From Lachnospiraceae bacterium (lineage in GTDB: Bacteria; Bacillota; Clostridia; Lachnospirales; Lachnospiraceae): 64,000 bases of DNA. Shown one piece after another: positions 32,103 through 41,573 of the stretch. The DNA is taken from assembly GCA_014804645.1 (NCBI GenBank), contig JAAUZI010000008.1, positions 124,001 to 188,000 on the forward strand, given 5' to 3'. The notes beneath the pieces are model-generated. The model searched no databases. It was given only the letters and a program-made list of their open reading frames with translations, and was not told the origin of the DNA. The position numbers and the translations under genes were made by a program. How positions within the stretch are numbered: position 1 is the stretch's first letter; every line of letters starts with the position of its first letter.

Positions 32103-33305
32103 TCAACGTTCATTTACCACATGAAAAATGTAGAACTTCAGGTAGTAGCTCTGGTCTGCCGCCCACAATATGGGATGATCGCAGCCTTGCGTTCTGAACT
32201 CCACCTGGCGCAGACGTTTGTGTGCGCCTGCAGCCGCCTCCCGTATGGTTTTGGAGAAAAGCTCCGGCTCCATAAAATGGGAGCAGGAACAGGTGACCAG
32301 ATAGCCGCCGTCCCGCACCAGTTTCAGTCCCCGCAGATTGATCTCCCGGTAGCCCTTAACCGCATTTTTCACGGAATTGCGGGATTTGGTAAAGGCCGGC
32401 GGGTCCAGGATCACCACGTCATAGCTCTCCCCCTGAGCCTCCAGCCGGGGCAGCAGTTCAAACACGTCCGCACACTGAAACTGCACCCGCTCCTGCAGTC
32501 CGTTCAGCGCCGCATTCTCCGCAGCCTGGTCCACTGCCAGCTGAGACGCGTCCACCCCCAGCACACTGACGGCTCCGGCAATCCCGGCATTCAGGGCAAA
32601 GGAGCCCGTGTGGGTAAAGCAGTCCAGCACTTTCTTGCCCTTACAAATGCCGTGAATGGCGGCCCGGTTATTCTTTTGATCCAGGAAAAATCCGGTCTTC
32701 TGTCCGTCCTCCACATCCACCAGATAGCGCACTCCATTTTCCACAATCTCCACCTTGGTGTCAAAGGGCTCTCCGATAAAGCCCTTGCTGCGCTCCATGC
32801 CCTCCTGCAGGCGCACCTTGGCGTCACTGCGCTCATAGACTCCCCGCACCACGATACCGTCCTGTGCCAGAATGTCCTTTAGCGTTTCCACAATGGTTCC
32901 TTTCCACCTGTCGATTCCCAGCGCCAGAGATTCCACCACCAGCACGTCGGAGAACTTGTCCACCACAATACCGGGCAGAAAGTCCGCCTCTCCGAAAATC
33001 ACACGACAGCTGGAAATATCTATCGTCTCCCTGCGGTAGTTCCATGCGTCCTGCACACGCCGACGAATAAACGCCTCGTCGATAACCGTGCCCTTTTTCC
33101 GAGACAGCATTCTCACAGTAATCTTTGACCTGGTGTTGATAAATCCACAGCCCATGTCGTAGCCGTCAAAATCACAGACCTCCACCACGTCCCCGTTCTC
33201 AAAAGCTCCCTTAACGGACTCTATCTCATTGTCGTATATCCACATTCCCCCAGCTTTCAGAGTGCGTCCCCCGCCTTTTTTCAACGTAACAATTGCTCGC
33301 TCCAT
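32103..33305 (-). CDS. RlmI-like 23S rRNA (cytosine-5) methyltransferase
   Basis: About 400 residues from the ATG at 33305 (GGGAGG upstream). An N-terminal PUA-like domain (ERAIVTLKKGGGRTLKAGGMWIYDNEI) is followed by a central linker domain and a class I SAM-dependent methyltransferase with VLDCFTHTGSFALNA (motif I), GVDASQLAVD (motif II) and VVILDPPAFTKS (motif IV). VTCSCSHFM contains the Cys expected for C5-methylation of cytosine. The length and domain order match RlmI/YccW and YwbD; the target base in this organism is inferred from that. It is monocistronic with its own terminator. Confidence 0.88.
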   Translation of the reverse strand: MERAIVTLKKGGGRTLKAGGMWIYDNEIESVKGAFENGDVVEVCDFDGYDMGCGFINTRSKITVRMLSRKKGTVIDEAFIRRRVQDAWNYRRETIDISSCRVIFGEADFLPGIVVDKFSDVLVVESLALGIDRWKGTIVETLKDILAQDGIVVRGVYERSDAKVRLQEGMERSKGFIGEPFDTKVEIVENGVRYLVDVEDGQKTGFFLDQKNNRAAIHGICKGKKVLDCFTHTGSFALNAGIAGAVSVLGVDASQLAVDQAAENAALNGLQERVQFQCADVFELLPRLEAQGESYDVVILDPPAFTKSRNSVKNAVKGYREINLRGLKLVRDGGYLVTCSCSHFMEPELFSKTIREAAAGAHKRLRQVEFRTQGCDHPILWAADQSYYLKFYIFHVVNER

Positions 33306-33388
33306 ATTAGGCCTCCCGTCTTCGTTTTTCACCACGCCGCAATGCATTCAAATTTTAATACGACCTCGTCGCATTTTGCGAAAAAATC

Positions 33389-33417
33389 TTGACATTCCAT
33401 TTTACATAGTGTATTAT
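33389..33417 (+). promoter_or_regulatory. tRNA-Pro promoter
   Basis: TTGACA (33389-33394) and TATTAT (33412-33417) with a 17-base spacer, 19 bases before the tRNA. Confidence 0.8.
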
Positions 33418-33436
33418 TTTAATGTTCGACATAGAG

Positions 33437-33510
<74 letters not shown>

Positions 33511-33515
33511 TTTGT

Positions 33516-33550
33516 AAAAAGCCTGTTTTTATGGGCTTTTTTTCTTTTTA
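33516..33550 (+). terminator. Terminator after tRNA-Pro
   Basis: AAAAAGCC pairs with GGGCTTTTT around a short loop, followed by a long T-rich run. Confidence 0.8.
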
Positions 33551-33600
33551 AGACAAGTCTGTGCATTTCAGACCACAGTGCCCAAGCCCCCGGTGAGCGA

Positions 33601-33628
33601 CAGGGGCATATCGTCTGATATGCCCCTG
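33601..33628. repeat. Perfect 12-pair inverted repeat after mecA
   Basis: CAGGGGCATATC and GATATGCCCCTG with a GTCT loop, 41 bases downstream of the mecA stop. There is no T-run on either side; it could terminate or stabilise the mecA transcript. Confidence 0.6.
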
Positions 33629-33668
33629 TAATGATTGCCCATATTACCAAATGCACGGCTCATCTCTT

Positions 33669-34400
33669 TTACAGTCGCAGCCTTGCAAGCGCCTTCTCAC
33701 CGATCAGGCACTCTCCATGCTCCTCCAGATACACCAGTTTATCCTCCGTGGCTGCATACAGCTCTCCAAATTCCAGCGCCTGTATGCTGGCTCTGCTGTA
33801 GCGCTCATAGGATGCGCCGCCCCGCTCCAGATACAGATAATATGTATCCTCGTCCCTGTAAAGTCTGCTGATTACCCGCAGATTCTTGGGCAGCGCATCA
33901 GCATACTCGCAGAGACTACGCATGGTATTAAAACGGAAAATCGCAAAGCGGGGTTTTTGCACTTCCGCCTGGGGCTGCCGGGAGTTCTCCGCACTGCCAC
34001 CCTGGTCCGCCACCGCCTGCCCGGCCGCGGCCGTCACCATGGCTTGAGCCAGCAGTCCCGCAATAGTCGAGCCGTCCAGTCCCAGTTTCTCCTTCAGAAT
34101 CCGCCGCATCTCCCTCAGATAATTCATGAGATTCGCACTGTTTTTTATGTCCTCCGGAGTTCTCTCTGTAAAAGTCAATATCATGCCCTGGTCCGGCAGC
34201 ATCATGATCTGCAGATCAAAGGCAAACTGAGGAGGCTTGTAATCCACCTCTTCCACAGCCTGAGCCATGATCTCCTCCACAATCTCTCTGGCCTTGTCAC
34301 TGCGCATCACAAAATCCTTATAAGAAATGTCATACTCCTCCAGTTCCTCGTTGGAGATGAAACATTTTACTGTTTTTTCATCCACTCTCTCGATCTTCAT
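33669..34400 (-). CDS. mecA: Adaptor protein MecA
   Basis: About 243 residues from the ATG at 34400 (MKIERVDEKTVKCFIS), the usual MecA start; a track-length ATG four codons earlier lacks a proper ribosome site. The N-terminal substrate-binding part (ISNEELEEYDISYKDF) and the C-terminal ClpC-binding part (RFAIFRFNTMRSLCEYADAL ... YYLYLE ... ATEDKLVYLEEHGECLIGEKALARL) are both visible, joined by an acidic, Ala/Gln-rich linker (about 115-150). MecA delivers regulatory or unfolded proteins to the ClpCP protease. It is monocistronic here. Confidence 0.85.
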   Translation of the reverse strand: MKIERVDEKTVKCFISNEELEEYDISYKDFVMRSDKAREIVEEIMAQAVEEVDYKPPQFAFDLQIMMLPDQGMILTFTERTPEDIKNSANLMNYLREMRRILKEKLGLDGSTIAGLLAQAMVTAAAGQAVADQGGSAENSRQPQAEVQKPRFAIFRFNTMRSLCEYADALPKNLRVISRLYRDEDTYYLYLERGGASYERYSRASIQALEFGELYAATEDKLVYLEEHGECLIGEKALARLRL

Positions 34401-34487
34401 ACGCCATCTCATACCTTTCTTAAATTTATTTTACCAGATGCATGGCGCAAAGTCAAATTAACCTTACTATGCATATGAAACGAAGTT

Positions 34488-36134
34488 TCATACTTTACTG
34501 TCGCGGCGCAGGCATGCCTCCCCGATCCCCAGGATCAAAAATACGGCAGAGGTACCCATGACCTGTTGAAAACTGAAAATATTGTTCAGGGTGTAGGCCA
34601 ATATTCCCATGCCCATGGCGCCCGCCATCGCGTCCTTCCTGCCGGCCCTCAGGTACCGACAAATAGCCGTCACCATCAGCCCTATGTATCCCACCGCTCC
34701 CAGCAATCCCTCGTTAACTAGCACCGTCAGCCATTCGTTGTGGGCGTTGGTCAGCATCAGTCTGCCAAAATAATCCTCCACCATCTGTTTCAACTCCGGA
34801 TCAGCACCGCTGCGAATATACAGAGCCATGGTGTCCGGCCCCACTCCCAGCAGTTTTCCGGCCAGATCCTGATCCAGAAAGCAGGTCAGTCCCGCAGTCC
34901 AGGTGATACCGCGGTTGCTGCCCCAGGAGGCATTGAAGGTAAATGTTTCCAGTTCCGCCAGGGAACCTATACTTCCCGGATACCTGGTATTGACCGCCAG
35001 CAAAATGACATAGACTACCACGGCCACGCCAGCGCCGGTCCATGCCGCTAACCCAAGCAGGGTCCATCCCCTGGCTCGAAAACGCCCAGCGCGGCGGCTG
35101 CGACATATCAGAAACCAGCACAGCAGTGATACGCCCAACATTAAAAACGGCAGCGGCGACATCGTCAGCATGTCTGTAGTACTCTCAATATAATTAATAG
35201 CCTGAGGCCATATCTGCCGTATCAGACAGGTAAATATACACACGCCGGACAACAAAATACAACCTCCAAAAAATCGCTGTAATTTTTCCTCATCCCTCAT
35301 GGACAACAGATAGAACACACCCAGCAGTAACAGTAGTGTCACAATTCCGCTGCTGCTGCCCTGCGTTACCAGAGAGGCAAGACCCACGCCCAGAAAAAGT
35401 ATGGCTGCTATATTCATCCATTTTTTCTTTGCGCATCCCTTTCCCTGCCACAGATAATACGCCACACCTGACAGTATCGTCACAATATATCCGCAATACC
35501 AGTTGATATTACCGATAGTGGAAATGTATTGTGGACCGGATGCCTTCATCTCCAGAGGATAGATACCGAAACGGTTCAGATACCCAAGCAGAGTGACCAC
35601 CGCTATGGTGGGAATCCACAGTCCTATCAACCAGTCCTTTCTCTGCCACAGACGTGAGACCGCAAAATAAATTCCCAAAAACAACAGCTGTGTCAGCAGT
35701 CCAAGATACCAGCCGGAGACGCCGTAAAAAGCATCACCCCACTCCGTCTTTTCCCTAAAGGAGGAGTGCAGATAGGAGCAGACCACCGCCGCCAGATACA
35801 CAAGAGCAAACAGGTCTGTGACGGACACTGACGGCATGCGCCTCTTATCCTGACTGCCTGGTCGCAGCCGCCTCAGAGCCAGACTGAGCAGATAGAGGGC
35901 CGTCAGGGGCAGAACCACTTTGCAGGCCAGCAGACTGACAGAGCGAAAAAGCATACATTTATCCGTCCCTATGCTGCGATAACCGGCCTCCGTAGAATAC
36001 AGCGGCAGCATCACCATCAGCGCCACCATATACAGGCTAACCACAATGTCAAGCAAATCCCATATGATCTCGCAGATATGTTCCAGAGGCGTGTTTTTTT
36101 TCACTCCGGATCTTACTTTTTTTACTGCGCTCAT
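34488..36134 (-). CDS. O-antigen-ligase-like polytopic membrane protein
   Basis: A 548-residue protein with about twelve membrane helices. A large extracytoplasmic loop sits in the second half (from about 375 to 455: GSIGSLAELETFTFNASWGSNRGITWTAGLTCF ... LLGVGPDTMALYIRSG), followed by TNAHNEWLTVLVNEGLLGAVGYIGLM, where the His-Asn-Glu of NAHNEWL is the hallmark of the O-antigen ligase/Wzy (PF04932) superfamily. In Firmicutes such proteins join glycans to wall or lipid carriers; the substrate is unknown. It stands alone, with a hairpin in the gap to its right. Confidence 0.75.
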   Translation of the reverse strand: MSAVKKVRSGVKKNTPLEHICEIIWDLLDIVVSLYMVALMVMLPLYSTEAGYRSIGTDKCMLFRSVSLLACKVVLPLTALYLLSLALRRLRPGSQDKRRMPSVSVTDLFALVYLAAVVCSYLHSSFREKTEWGDAFYGVSGWYLGLLTQLLFLGIYFAVSRLWQRKDWLIGLWIPTIAVVTLLGYLNRFGIYPLEMKASGPQYISTIGNINWYCGYIVTILSGVAYYLWQGKGCAKKKWMNIAAILFLGVGLASLVTQGSSSGIVTLLLLLGVFYLLSMRDEEKLQRFFGGCILLSGVCIFTCLIRQIWPQAINYIESTTDMLTMSPLPFLMLGVSLLCWFLICRSRRAGRFRARGWTLLGLAAWTGAGVAVVVYVILLAVNTRYPGSIGSLAELETFTFNASWGSNRGITWTAGLTCFLDQDLAGKLLGVGPDTMALYIRSGADPELKQMVEDYFGRLMLTNAHNEWLTVLVNEGLLGAVGYIGLMVTAICRYLRAGRKDAMAGAMGMGILAYTLNNIFSFQQVMGTSAVFLILGIGEACLRRDSKV

Positions 36135-36184
36135 GCTCTCCTCCGTACTGCTTTATACTCACTAACGATTTAGTCCTTCCTTTT

Positions 36185-36226
36185 CGCACAGTGCATGTTG
36201 CCCGATTATGCGACATGCGCTGTGCG
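36185..36226 (-). other. Hairpin downstream of the AI-2E family gene
   Basis: CGCACAGTGCATGT pairs with ACATGCGCTGTGCG (one G-U). There is no T-run on the reverse strand. It lies about 110 bases after the AI-2E family gene and about 50 bases before the ligase-like gene and may limit read-through. Nothing else is seen in 36135-36334. Confidence 0.5.
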
Positions 36227-36334
36227 GATACCTAAAAATCTTAATGTTAGTCAGTATAAATCCGCATCGTTTCGCGATTGTTCTGAGATAACAGCTTTAT
36301 TATAAAGTTGTTGTTTCGGGAAGTCAACCGCTCT

Positions 36335-37402
36335 TTAAGTCGGTGGAACTGCCTCCTCCGCTCCCTGAAAGCGCCTCTGCAGGCTCTGCCATATCTGGTA
36401 TATAATCATGAACCCCAGGGGACCTTTGATGATTCCCCACACGCCAAAAAGGCGGATTCCCGCATAGACGGCAGCCAATACGGCAATGGGAGAGATACCC
36501 AGGCGCTTGCCGATCAGACGGGGTTCCAGTATCTCCCTCAGAAACACACAGGCGCCGTAGAGCACCAGACATGCCAGCGCTCTGCCGTAATATCCCTGAA
36601 AGAGCTGCGTCAATGCCAAGGGTACCAGCACGATCCCCGTGCCGATAAAGGGCAGTGCGTCCAACAGTCCCGCCAGCATTCCCCACAGCGTTCCGTGCCG
36701 AATACCGGCAACGCTCAGCACCAGCCCCGCTGCCACAGAGATAACGGACATGATAACCACCTGGGCCTTGATAAAGGTTGCAATGTACCGTATAATTCCG
36801 CAGATCACCTCCAGCAGCACATGAAACTCCTCCCGGTCCAGCAGGTTGTTCATGATTCGGTCGTAATCCTTGGCCAGCAGCACCGCCGCAATGACAAAGG
36901 TTACAAGAAATCCTCCCAGCAGCGCTATTTTTTTCAGGTATTGCAGGGAGCCGGACAACATGCCTGCAGCCCCCTCGGTCTGCAGATAGTCCATCCACTC
37001 CTCCAGTCTCGCCAGCAGTGTGGACTCCAGATACTCTCCGTCGATTCCCAGGGTCTCTCCGATGGAGGCACTGCCCCTCTGTATCAGCTCCTGCAGCTCC
37101 TGTTCCACTGTCTCCAGTTGACCGACCCACATTGGCAGACTTCCCACCGTCCAGGAGAAAAGTACCCATACCAGAATCGCCAGCAGACCGCTGCCCAGAA
37201 TCAGCAGAAGAATAGCTCCCAGCTGCCGATGCACATGGAGTCTGGTCTGCAGTTTCTTTAACAGCGGCCCGAAGATGGTGACAAAGAGCATGGCCACCAG
37301 TATCGGGGAAAACAGCGGTGTCAGATATTGCAGAAAAAAATACACTACTGCCACGATCAACAATAGTGTAATAAGTTTGTTCTGTTTCACTCTCTCCAGC
37401 AT
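36335..37402 (-). CDS. AI-2E family membrane transporter
   Basis: About 355 residues from the ATG at 37402, which has GGAGG five bases upstream. The hydrophobic pattern is that of the AI-2E/PerM family: an N-terminal pair of helices (LITLLLIVAVVYFFLQYLTPLFSPILVAMLFV), an amphipathic periplasmic stretch (about 90-150), and a conserved C-terminal half with GLVLSVAGIRHGTLWGMLAGLLDALPFIGTGIVLVPLAL and EPRLIGKRLGISPIAVLAAVYAG. Members export quorum signals, act as Na+/H+ antiporters or have no known job, so no substrate is assigned. It is convergent with nothing and upstream of the hairpin at 36185. Confidence 0.85.
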   Translation of the reverse strand: MLERVKQNKLITLLLIVAVVYFFLQYLTPLFSPILVAMLFVTIFGPLLKKLQTRLHVHRQLGAILLLILGSGLLAILVWVLFSWTVGSLPMWVGQLETVEQELQELIQRGSASIGETLGIDGEYLESTLLARLEEWMDYLQTEGAAGMLSGSLQYLKKIALLGGFLVTFVIAAVLLAKDYDRIMNNLLDREEFHVLLEVICGIIRYIATFIKAQVVIMSVISVAAGLVLSVAGIRHGTLWGMLAGLLDALPFIGTGIVLVPLALTQLFQGYYGRALACLVLYGACVFLREILEPRLIGKRLGISPIAVLAAVYAGIRLFGVWGIIKGPLGFMIIYQIWQSLQRRFQGAEEAVPPT

Positions 37403-37470
37403 ATCCACCTCCGCATTGTGCGGCAGTCCCGTGGACTCCCGCGTATCTACGAAGTAGTATGTGGGAAAGA

Positions 37471-38127
37471 TCAGAAATTTATCCAGCCCGGAGTGATCTC
37501 ATGGCAAATCTCCTGTCCCGATGTCGGGTGCCGCAGCCTGATCTCACACGCACACAATGCGATCTGACGAATTCCCAAGAGTTTGCTTTCCTCCAAACTT
37601 TCGGCCGTACCATACTTTTGATCTCCCAAAATGGGCATTCCTCCGTTGGCAAGTTGACAGCGGATCTGATGAAAACGTCCGGTATCAATACAGATATCCA
37701 GACAAATGTGATTTTCTGCTCCTGTCTGTGTTCCTCTGACCTGATACCGCAATACTGCCTTTTTCGCCTCCGGCGTATCCGCCGAAACCACTCGGGACAG
37801 ACTGCCCTCCTTGCGCAGATAATCCACCATCTCGCCGCTGTCACCGGGCGGACGGCCCCAGACCAGCGCACAGTAACGTTTCCGCAATACGCCCTCCGCC
37901 AACTGACGGCTTAACGCCGCAGCTGCCCTGGGATTTACGGCAAACACCAGCAATCCCTCCACGGGCTGGTCAAGCCGATGCACGATCCCCACATAGCCCC
38001 CGGCCAAGTGGTTTTTCAGTTCGCTGACCACGTCCGGCTGGCTCACAGTGGCCGACTGAGTAGCCAGTCCGGCTGGCTTGTGACAGATCAGAATATCTCG
38101 ATCTTCATAGACAATCTGTGTTCTCAT
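37471..38127 (-). CDS. RluA-family pseudouridine synthase
   Basis: About 218 residues from the ATG at 38127 (GGGAG upstream). The catalytic motif is GIVHRLDQPVEGLLVFA, with Asp in HRLDQ (most family members have HRLDxxTSG; here PVEG replaces it). It continues with LRKRYCALVWG, GRFHQIRCQLANGGMPILGDQKYG and the end IALCACEIRLRHPTSGQ. There is no N-terminal S4 domain, so it is a short member. It isomerises uridine in rRNA or tRNA; the target is not assigned. It lies 13 bases from the DegV gene on the same strand, so the two are probably co-transcribed. Confidence 0.85.
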   Translation of the reverse strand: MRTQIVYEDRDILICHKPAGLATQSATVSQPDVVSELKNHLAGGYVGIVHRLDQPVEGLLVFAVNPRAAAALSRQLAEGVLRKRYCALVWGRPPGDSGEMVDYLRKEGSLSRVVSADTPEAKKAVLRYQVRGTQTGAENHICLDICIDTGRFHQIRCQLANGGMPILGDQKYGTAESLEESKLLGIRQIALCACEIRLRHPTSGQEICHEITPGWINF

Positions 38128-38140
38128 GGCACTCCCGCTC

Positions 38141-39028
38141 TCAGTCCACTCTCTCATCGCCCCAGAAAAACAGGGCCACTGTGCCGGGTCCGGTATGGCT
38201 GCCGATGGTGGTGCCGATATCGTTGATCTCCACCTTGCCCTGCAGCTTGGGGAATGCCTCCTCCACCAGATCCGCCACTGCTCTGGCATCCTCCATGCAG
38301 GCCGACTGGGAAATATAGCACTTGCCGCTGTAATCCGCGCCGTCCTGGGCATGCTCTTTCATCTTCTCCACTGTAGCCTGGATAACCTTGCGCTTGGTGC
38401 GGACCTTCGCCCTGTTAATCAGACGGCCCATATAGTCCACATTTAGCAATGGACAGATATTCAGCACACTGCCCACGATCCCCGCCGCCTTGGATACACG
38501 GCCGCCTCGGATCAGATAGGTCAGATCACTGGTAAAAAACCAGTGCTGCAGCTTTAACTTATTGTCCTCCGTCCAGCGATACAGCTGGTCAATATCCATG
38601 CCTTCGTCTCGCAGATCCGCCAGCTTATCCATCAACAGGCCGTAGCCAGAGGAGGCAGCCAGGGAATCCACCACATAAATTTTGCGGTCGGGATACTTTT
38701 CCTGCAGGGTATCTCTGGCAATCAGAGCGGAATTCACCGTACCGGAGATACCGCTGGACAGCGTCAGATGCAGGATATCCTTTCCCTCCTTCAAAAAACC
38801 TTCAAAATACTGCTCATATTCCTCCACATTGATCTGTGAGGTCTTAGTGTCCGCACCCTGGGCCATAGCCTCATAAAACTCCGCCAGCGAAATGGATTTC
38901 CCCAGGTCATCCATATATTGCTTTCCCGCCAGCTCAAAATGAAAGCAGACATAATGGATATTTCTTTCCTCCAACTGCTCCTGCCGCAGATCCGCCGTGG
39001 AACTGCAGCTCAGTACATACTCTCCCAT
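38141..39028 (-). CDS. DegV family fatty-acid-binding protein
   Basis: A 295-residue DegV protein. Typical signatures are the Ser/Thr-rich loop in CSSTADLRQE, TSQINVEEYEQYFEGFLKEGKDILHLTLSSGISGTVNSA, WFFTSDLTYLIRGGRVSKAAGIVGSVLNICPLLNVDYMGRL and GTTIGSHTGPGTVALFFWG. DegV proteins bind a fatty acid and present it to fatty acid kinase FakA, although not all copies do so. The ribosome site is AGGAGGAGATAGGAG. The RluA-type gene follows directly. Confidence 0.88.
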   Translation of the reverse strand: MGEYVLSCSSTADLRQEQLEERNIHYVCFHFELAGKQYMDDLGKSISLAEFYEAMAQGADTKTSQINVEEYEQYFEGFLKEGKDILHLTLSSGISGTVNSALIARDTLQEKYPDRKIYVVDSLAASSGYGLLMDKLADLRDEGMDIDQLYRWTEDNKLKLQHWFFTSDLTYLIRGGRVSKAAGIVGSVLNICPLLNVDYMGRLINRAKVRTKRKVIQATVEKMKEHAQDGADYSGKCYISQSACMEDARAVADLVEEAFPKLQGKVEINDIGTTIGSHTGPGTVALFFWGDERVD

Positions 39029-39098
39029 CTCCTATCTCCTCCTGTTTTCCGGCACTTATTGTCCCTGCACCACACTTTACTCGCTATACCTTGATTCC

Positions 39099-39114
39099 GT
39101 GCGCTTCAGCGCAC
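39099..39114. repeat. Intergenic palindrome GTGCGCT-AGCGCAC, copy 1
   Basis: GTGCGCTTCAGCGCAC forms a tight hairpin in the gap between DegV and the response regulator. A near-identical copy lies at 63745-63760. The gap also has a partly duplicated CTATACCTTGA segment matching the end of the regulator gene. Confidence 0.55.
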
Positions 39115-39153
39115 ACTTTGATCAATAGAGTTAAGTGCGGAGCATTTTACTCA

Positions 39154-39846
39154 CTATACCTTGAAACGGTATCCCACGCCCCATATAGTCTCAATGTACT
39201 GAGGCTTGGCAGTATCTACTTCTATCTTCTCTCGGATCTTCTTAATATGCACCGTGACGGTGGCGATATCCCCGATAGAATCCATATCCCATATCTCTCT
39301 GAACAGCTCCTCCTTTGTAAAGACATGGTTGGGATTTTCTGCCAGGAAAGTCAGCAGCTCAAACTCCTTGGTGGTAAATGTCCTCTCGACCCCGTCCACA
39401 TACACCCGGCGAGCTGTCTTGTCAATGCGGATACCTCTGATCTCCACAATATCGTTCTGCGGTCTCTGACTGGTACCCACCAACCGCTCATAGCGGGCCA
39501 TATGAGCCTTGACGCGGGCCACCAGCTCGCTGGGGCTGAATGGCTTGGTCATGTAATCGTCGGCTCCCAGACCCAGTCCCCTGATCTTATCAATGTCATC
39601 CTTTTTGGCAGAGACCATCAGAATAGGAATATTCTTTTTTTCTCTGATCCGCTTGCACACCTCAAAACCATCCATCTCCGGCAGCATCAGATCCAGAATG
39701 ATCAGATCATACTCTCCCGCAAGCGCAGTCTCCAGGCCCGTATCTCCCCGGTTACAGATATCCACCTGAAAATCGCTGAGTTCCAGGTAATCCTTTTCCA
39801 GATCGGCTATGACTTCCTCGTCCTCAATAATCAAAATTCTGCTCAT
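39154..39846 (-). CDS. OmpR/PhoB-type response regulator
   Basis: About 230 residues from the ATG at 39846. The receiver has IIEDEEV, phospho-Asp in YDLIILDLMLPEMDG, and Lys in DDYMTKPFSPSELVARV. The winged helix (about 135-230) has RRVYVDGVERTFTTKEFELLTFLAENPNHVFTKEELFREIW and VTVHIKKIREKIEVDTAKPQYIETIWGVGYRF. It is encoded directly after its kinase and probably binds direct repeats at its target promoters. No targets are evident in the window. Confidence 0.92.
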   Translation of the reverse strand: MSRILIIEDEEVIADLEKDYLELSDFQVDICNRGDTGLETALAGEYDLIILDLMLPEMDGFEVCKRIREKKNIPILMVSAKKDDIDKIRGLGLGADDYMTKPFSPSELVARVKAHMARYERLVGTSQRPQNDIVEIRGIRIDKTARRVYVDGVERTFTTKEFELLTFLAENPNHVFTKEELFREIWDMDSIGDIATVTVHIKKIREKIEVDTAKPQYIETIWGVGYRFKV

Positions 39847-39871
39847 AATTATATCCTGCCTTTCCACAATG

Positions 39872-41350
39872 CTATTCGTTCTGCAGCTCCCTATATTTGC
39901 GGATCACAAAGTGCATGCAGGTGCCCTCGCCCTCCCGACTGGTGGCCCAGATATATCCGCCATGATCCTCTATGATTTTTTTCACAATGGACAGACCGAT
40001 GCCGCTGCCGCCCTGCGCTGAATTGCGGGAGGTATCGGTGCGGTAAAAACGCTCGAATATCTTGCCAAGATCCTTCTGCGCGATTCCCTTTCCGTTGTCC
40101 TCGATCTCCACCTGAATGGAATCCAGCTCGTCCAGAATCCGAATGTCAATAACCCCTCGCTGCTTGTCCATATATTTGACGCTGTTGCTGATAATGTTGT
40201 TGATAACCTTTTTCATCTGCTCCGGATCGGCTATGACCAGCGTACCCTGCTCCACTAGATTGGTATAATTGAGCTGGATATTTTTAGATTCCAGATCCAG
40301 CCCCACCTCCTCCACGCAGTCTCCGAAATACTCCGACACATTGATCCGGTGAAAATTGTACGGAATCCGGTGGTTGTCTATCCCGGAGTAAATGGTCAGT
40401 TCGTTGATCAGCCTGTCCATGTCATTAGCCTTATTATATATGGTCTTAATGTATTTGTCCATCTTTTCCGGCGTGTCTGCCACGCCGTCCATGATGCCCT
40501 CCACATAGCCCTTTATGGCCGTAATGGGCGTCTTCAAATCGTGAGAAATATTGCTGACCAGCTCCTTGTTCTTCTTCTCCTGCTCCGCGCTCTCCTCGGT
40601 GTTCTCCTTCAAGCGCAGCCGCATGTCCTCGTAATTGCGGTACAGATCACCGATCTCACCGCCTGACTCAGTCTGCAGGATATACTCAAAGTTGCCCTCC
40701 TTGATCTTGGTCATGGCCACGTTCAATTCATTGACGGGTCGGAACACTTCCTTGTGAATCCACTGGGTCAGCATCAGGCTGGTAAAAATCAATATCAGCA
40801 CAATGGCTATCAGCATGTCGATCAACAGCCGCCGGGAGATCAGCGAATTGATTCTCATGATCACGAACAGACTTCCCTCCGCGCCGTCCCGGAAACGAAA
40901 GTCGATCTGTTTCACGTATTTGTCCATCTCGCTGAAATAATAGCCCGTTCCTTCCTCCAGATCGCCCTCGCCAAAGCCTGGCAAAATATTAAAAATCTGC
41001 TGTGCCGCCTCCTGATTGCCGGCATAGTAAATCTCATTGTCCCTGCGCACCAGCAAATAGGCAGACCGGGAATGGAGCATTCCTCCCATTCTCTCCAGAT
41101 AATCTCTGTCCTCCAGCAGCGCCACATCCCGCTCCGCCTGTTCCACCAACTGACGATACACATTGTCCGCGCGTCCGGTATAGGTCTCCACCGGCTCCGA
41201 TATCATGGCGAAATCCAGATTCTGAACAGAGACCCCCGGCTGGGCGTTCACCAGATAGACGCCGATCACACAGAATGCCAGCATCGTCAGCAGCAGCGGC
41301 AAAAAAACAATGGTGGCAAAGGTTACTTTGAGCCTTGTCTTAAACTTCAT
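39872..41350 (-). CDS. Sensor histidine kinase (HAMP, HisKA, HATPase)
   Basis: A 492-residue membrane kinase. Two membrane helices (about 12-34 and 180-200) flank an extracellular sensor of about 145 residues. A HAMP linker follows, then the phospho-His in LVSNISHDLKTPITAIKGYVEG, the N box in VINNIISNSVKYM, and G boxes in IEDNGKGIAQKDLGKIFERFYR and GGSGIGLSIVKKIIEDHGG. It is the partner of the regulator whose start lies 25 bases downstream. The sensor fold is not recognisable, so the signal is unknown. Confidence 0.92.
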   Translation of the reverse strand: MKFKTRLKVTFATIVFLPLLLTMLAFCVIGVYLVNAQPGVSVQNLDFAMISEPVETYTGRADNVYRQLVEQAERDVALLEDRDYLERMGGMLHSRSAYLLVRRDNEIYYAGNQEAAQQIFNILPGFGEGDLEEGTGYYFSEMDKYVKQIDFRFRDGAEGSLFVIMRINSLISRRLLIDMLIAIVLILIFTSLMLTQWIHKEVFRPVNELNVAMTKIKEGNFEYILQTESGGEIGDLYRNYEDMRLRLKENTEESAEQEKKNKELVSNISHDLKTPITAIKGYVEGIMDGVADTPEKMDKYIKTIYNKANDMDRLINELTIYSGIDNHRIPYNFHRINVSEYFGDCVEEVGLDLESKNIQLNYTNLVEQGTLVIADPEQMKKVINNIISNSVKYMDKQRGVIDIRILDELDSIQVEIEDNGKGIAQKDLGKIFERFYRTDTSRNSAQGGSGIGLSIVKKIIEDHGGYIWATSREGEGTCMHFVIRKYRELQNE

Positions 41351-41502
41351 GATTTCCTCTTTTCCCAGTGTCCGGAAATAACTTGGGCACAGACCGCTCC
41401 GATAATAAAATAGTATAACACAAATCCCTCCGCAATGTGTAAAAACAAACGAATATGTTCATTAAAAAAATCTAAAGTTTAATATTGATTGTCCAAAATA
41501 TC

Positions 41503-41550
41503 TTGACTTTTCCCAGAAAATGGATATACTAAAAATAGTAATTATTACTG
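41503..41550 (+). promoter_or_regulatory. perR promoter with PerR/Fur-type box
   Basis: TTGACT (41503-41508) and TATACT (41525-41530), 16 bases apart, are followed by TAGTAATTATTACTG (41536-41550), a 7-1-7 inverted repeat with one mismatch in the outermost pair. This is the usual PerR box form and suggests autoregulation of perR and perhaps of rubrerythrin. Confidence 0.75.
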
Positions 41551-41573
41551 ATATTATTTGGAAAGGAGCTGCC

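Noticed and set aside
36308..37261. Forward Gln/His-rich ORF opposite the AI-2E family gene
   Set aside because: Antisense shadow; the reverse frame has clear membrane helices and family motifs.
39075..39175. Duplicated end of the response regulator gene as a functional element
   Set aside because: The copies share just CTATACCTTGA and a few flanking bases; too short to interpret.
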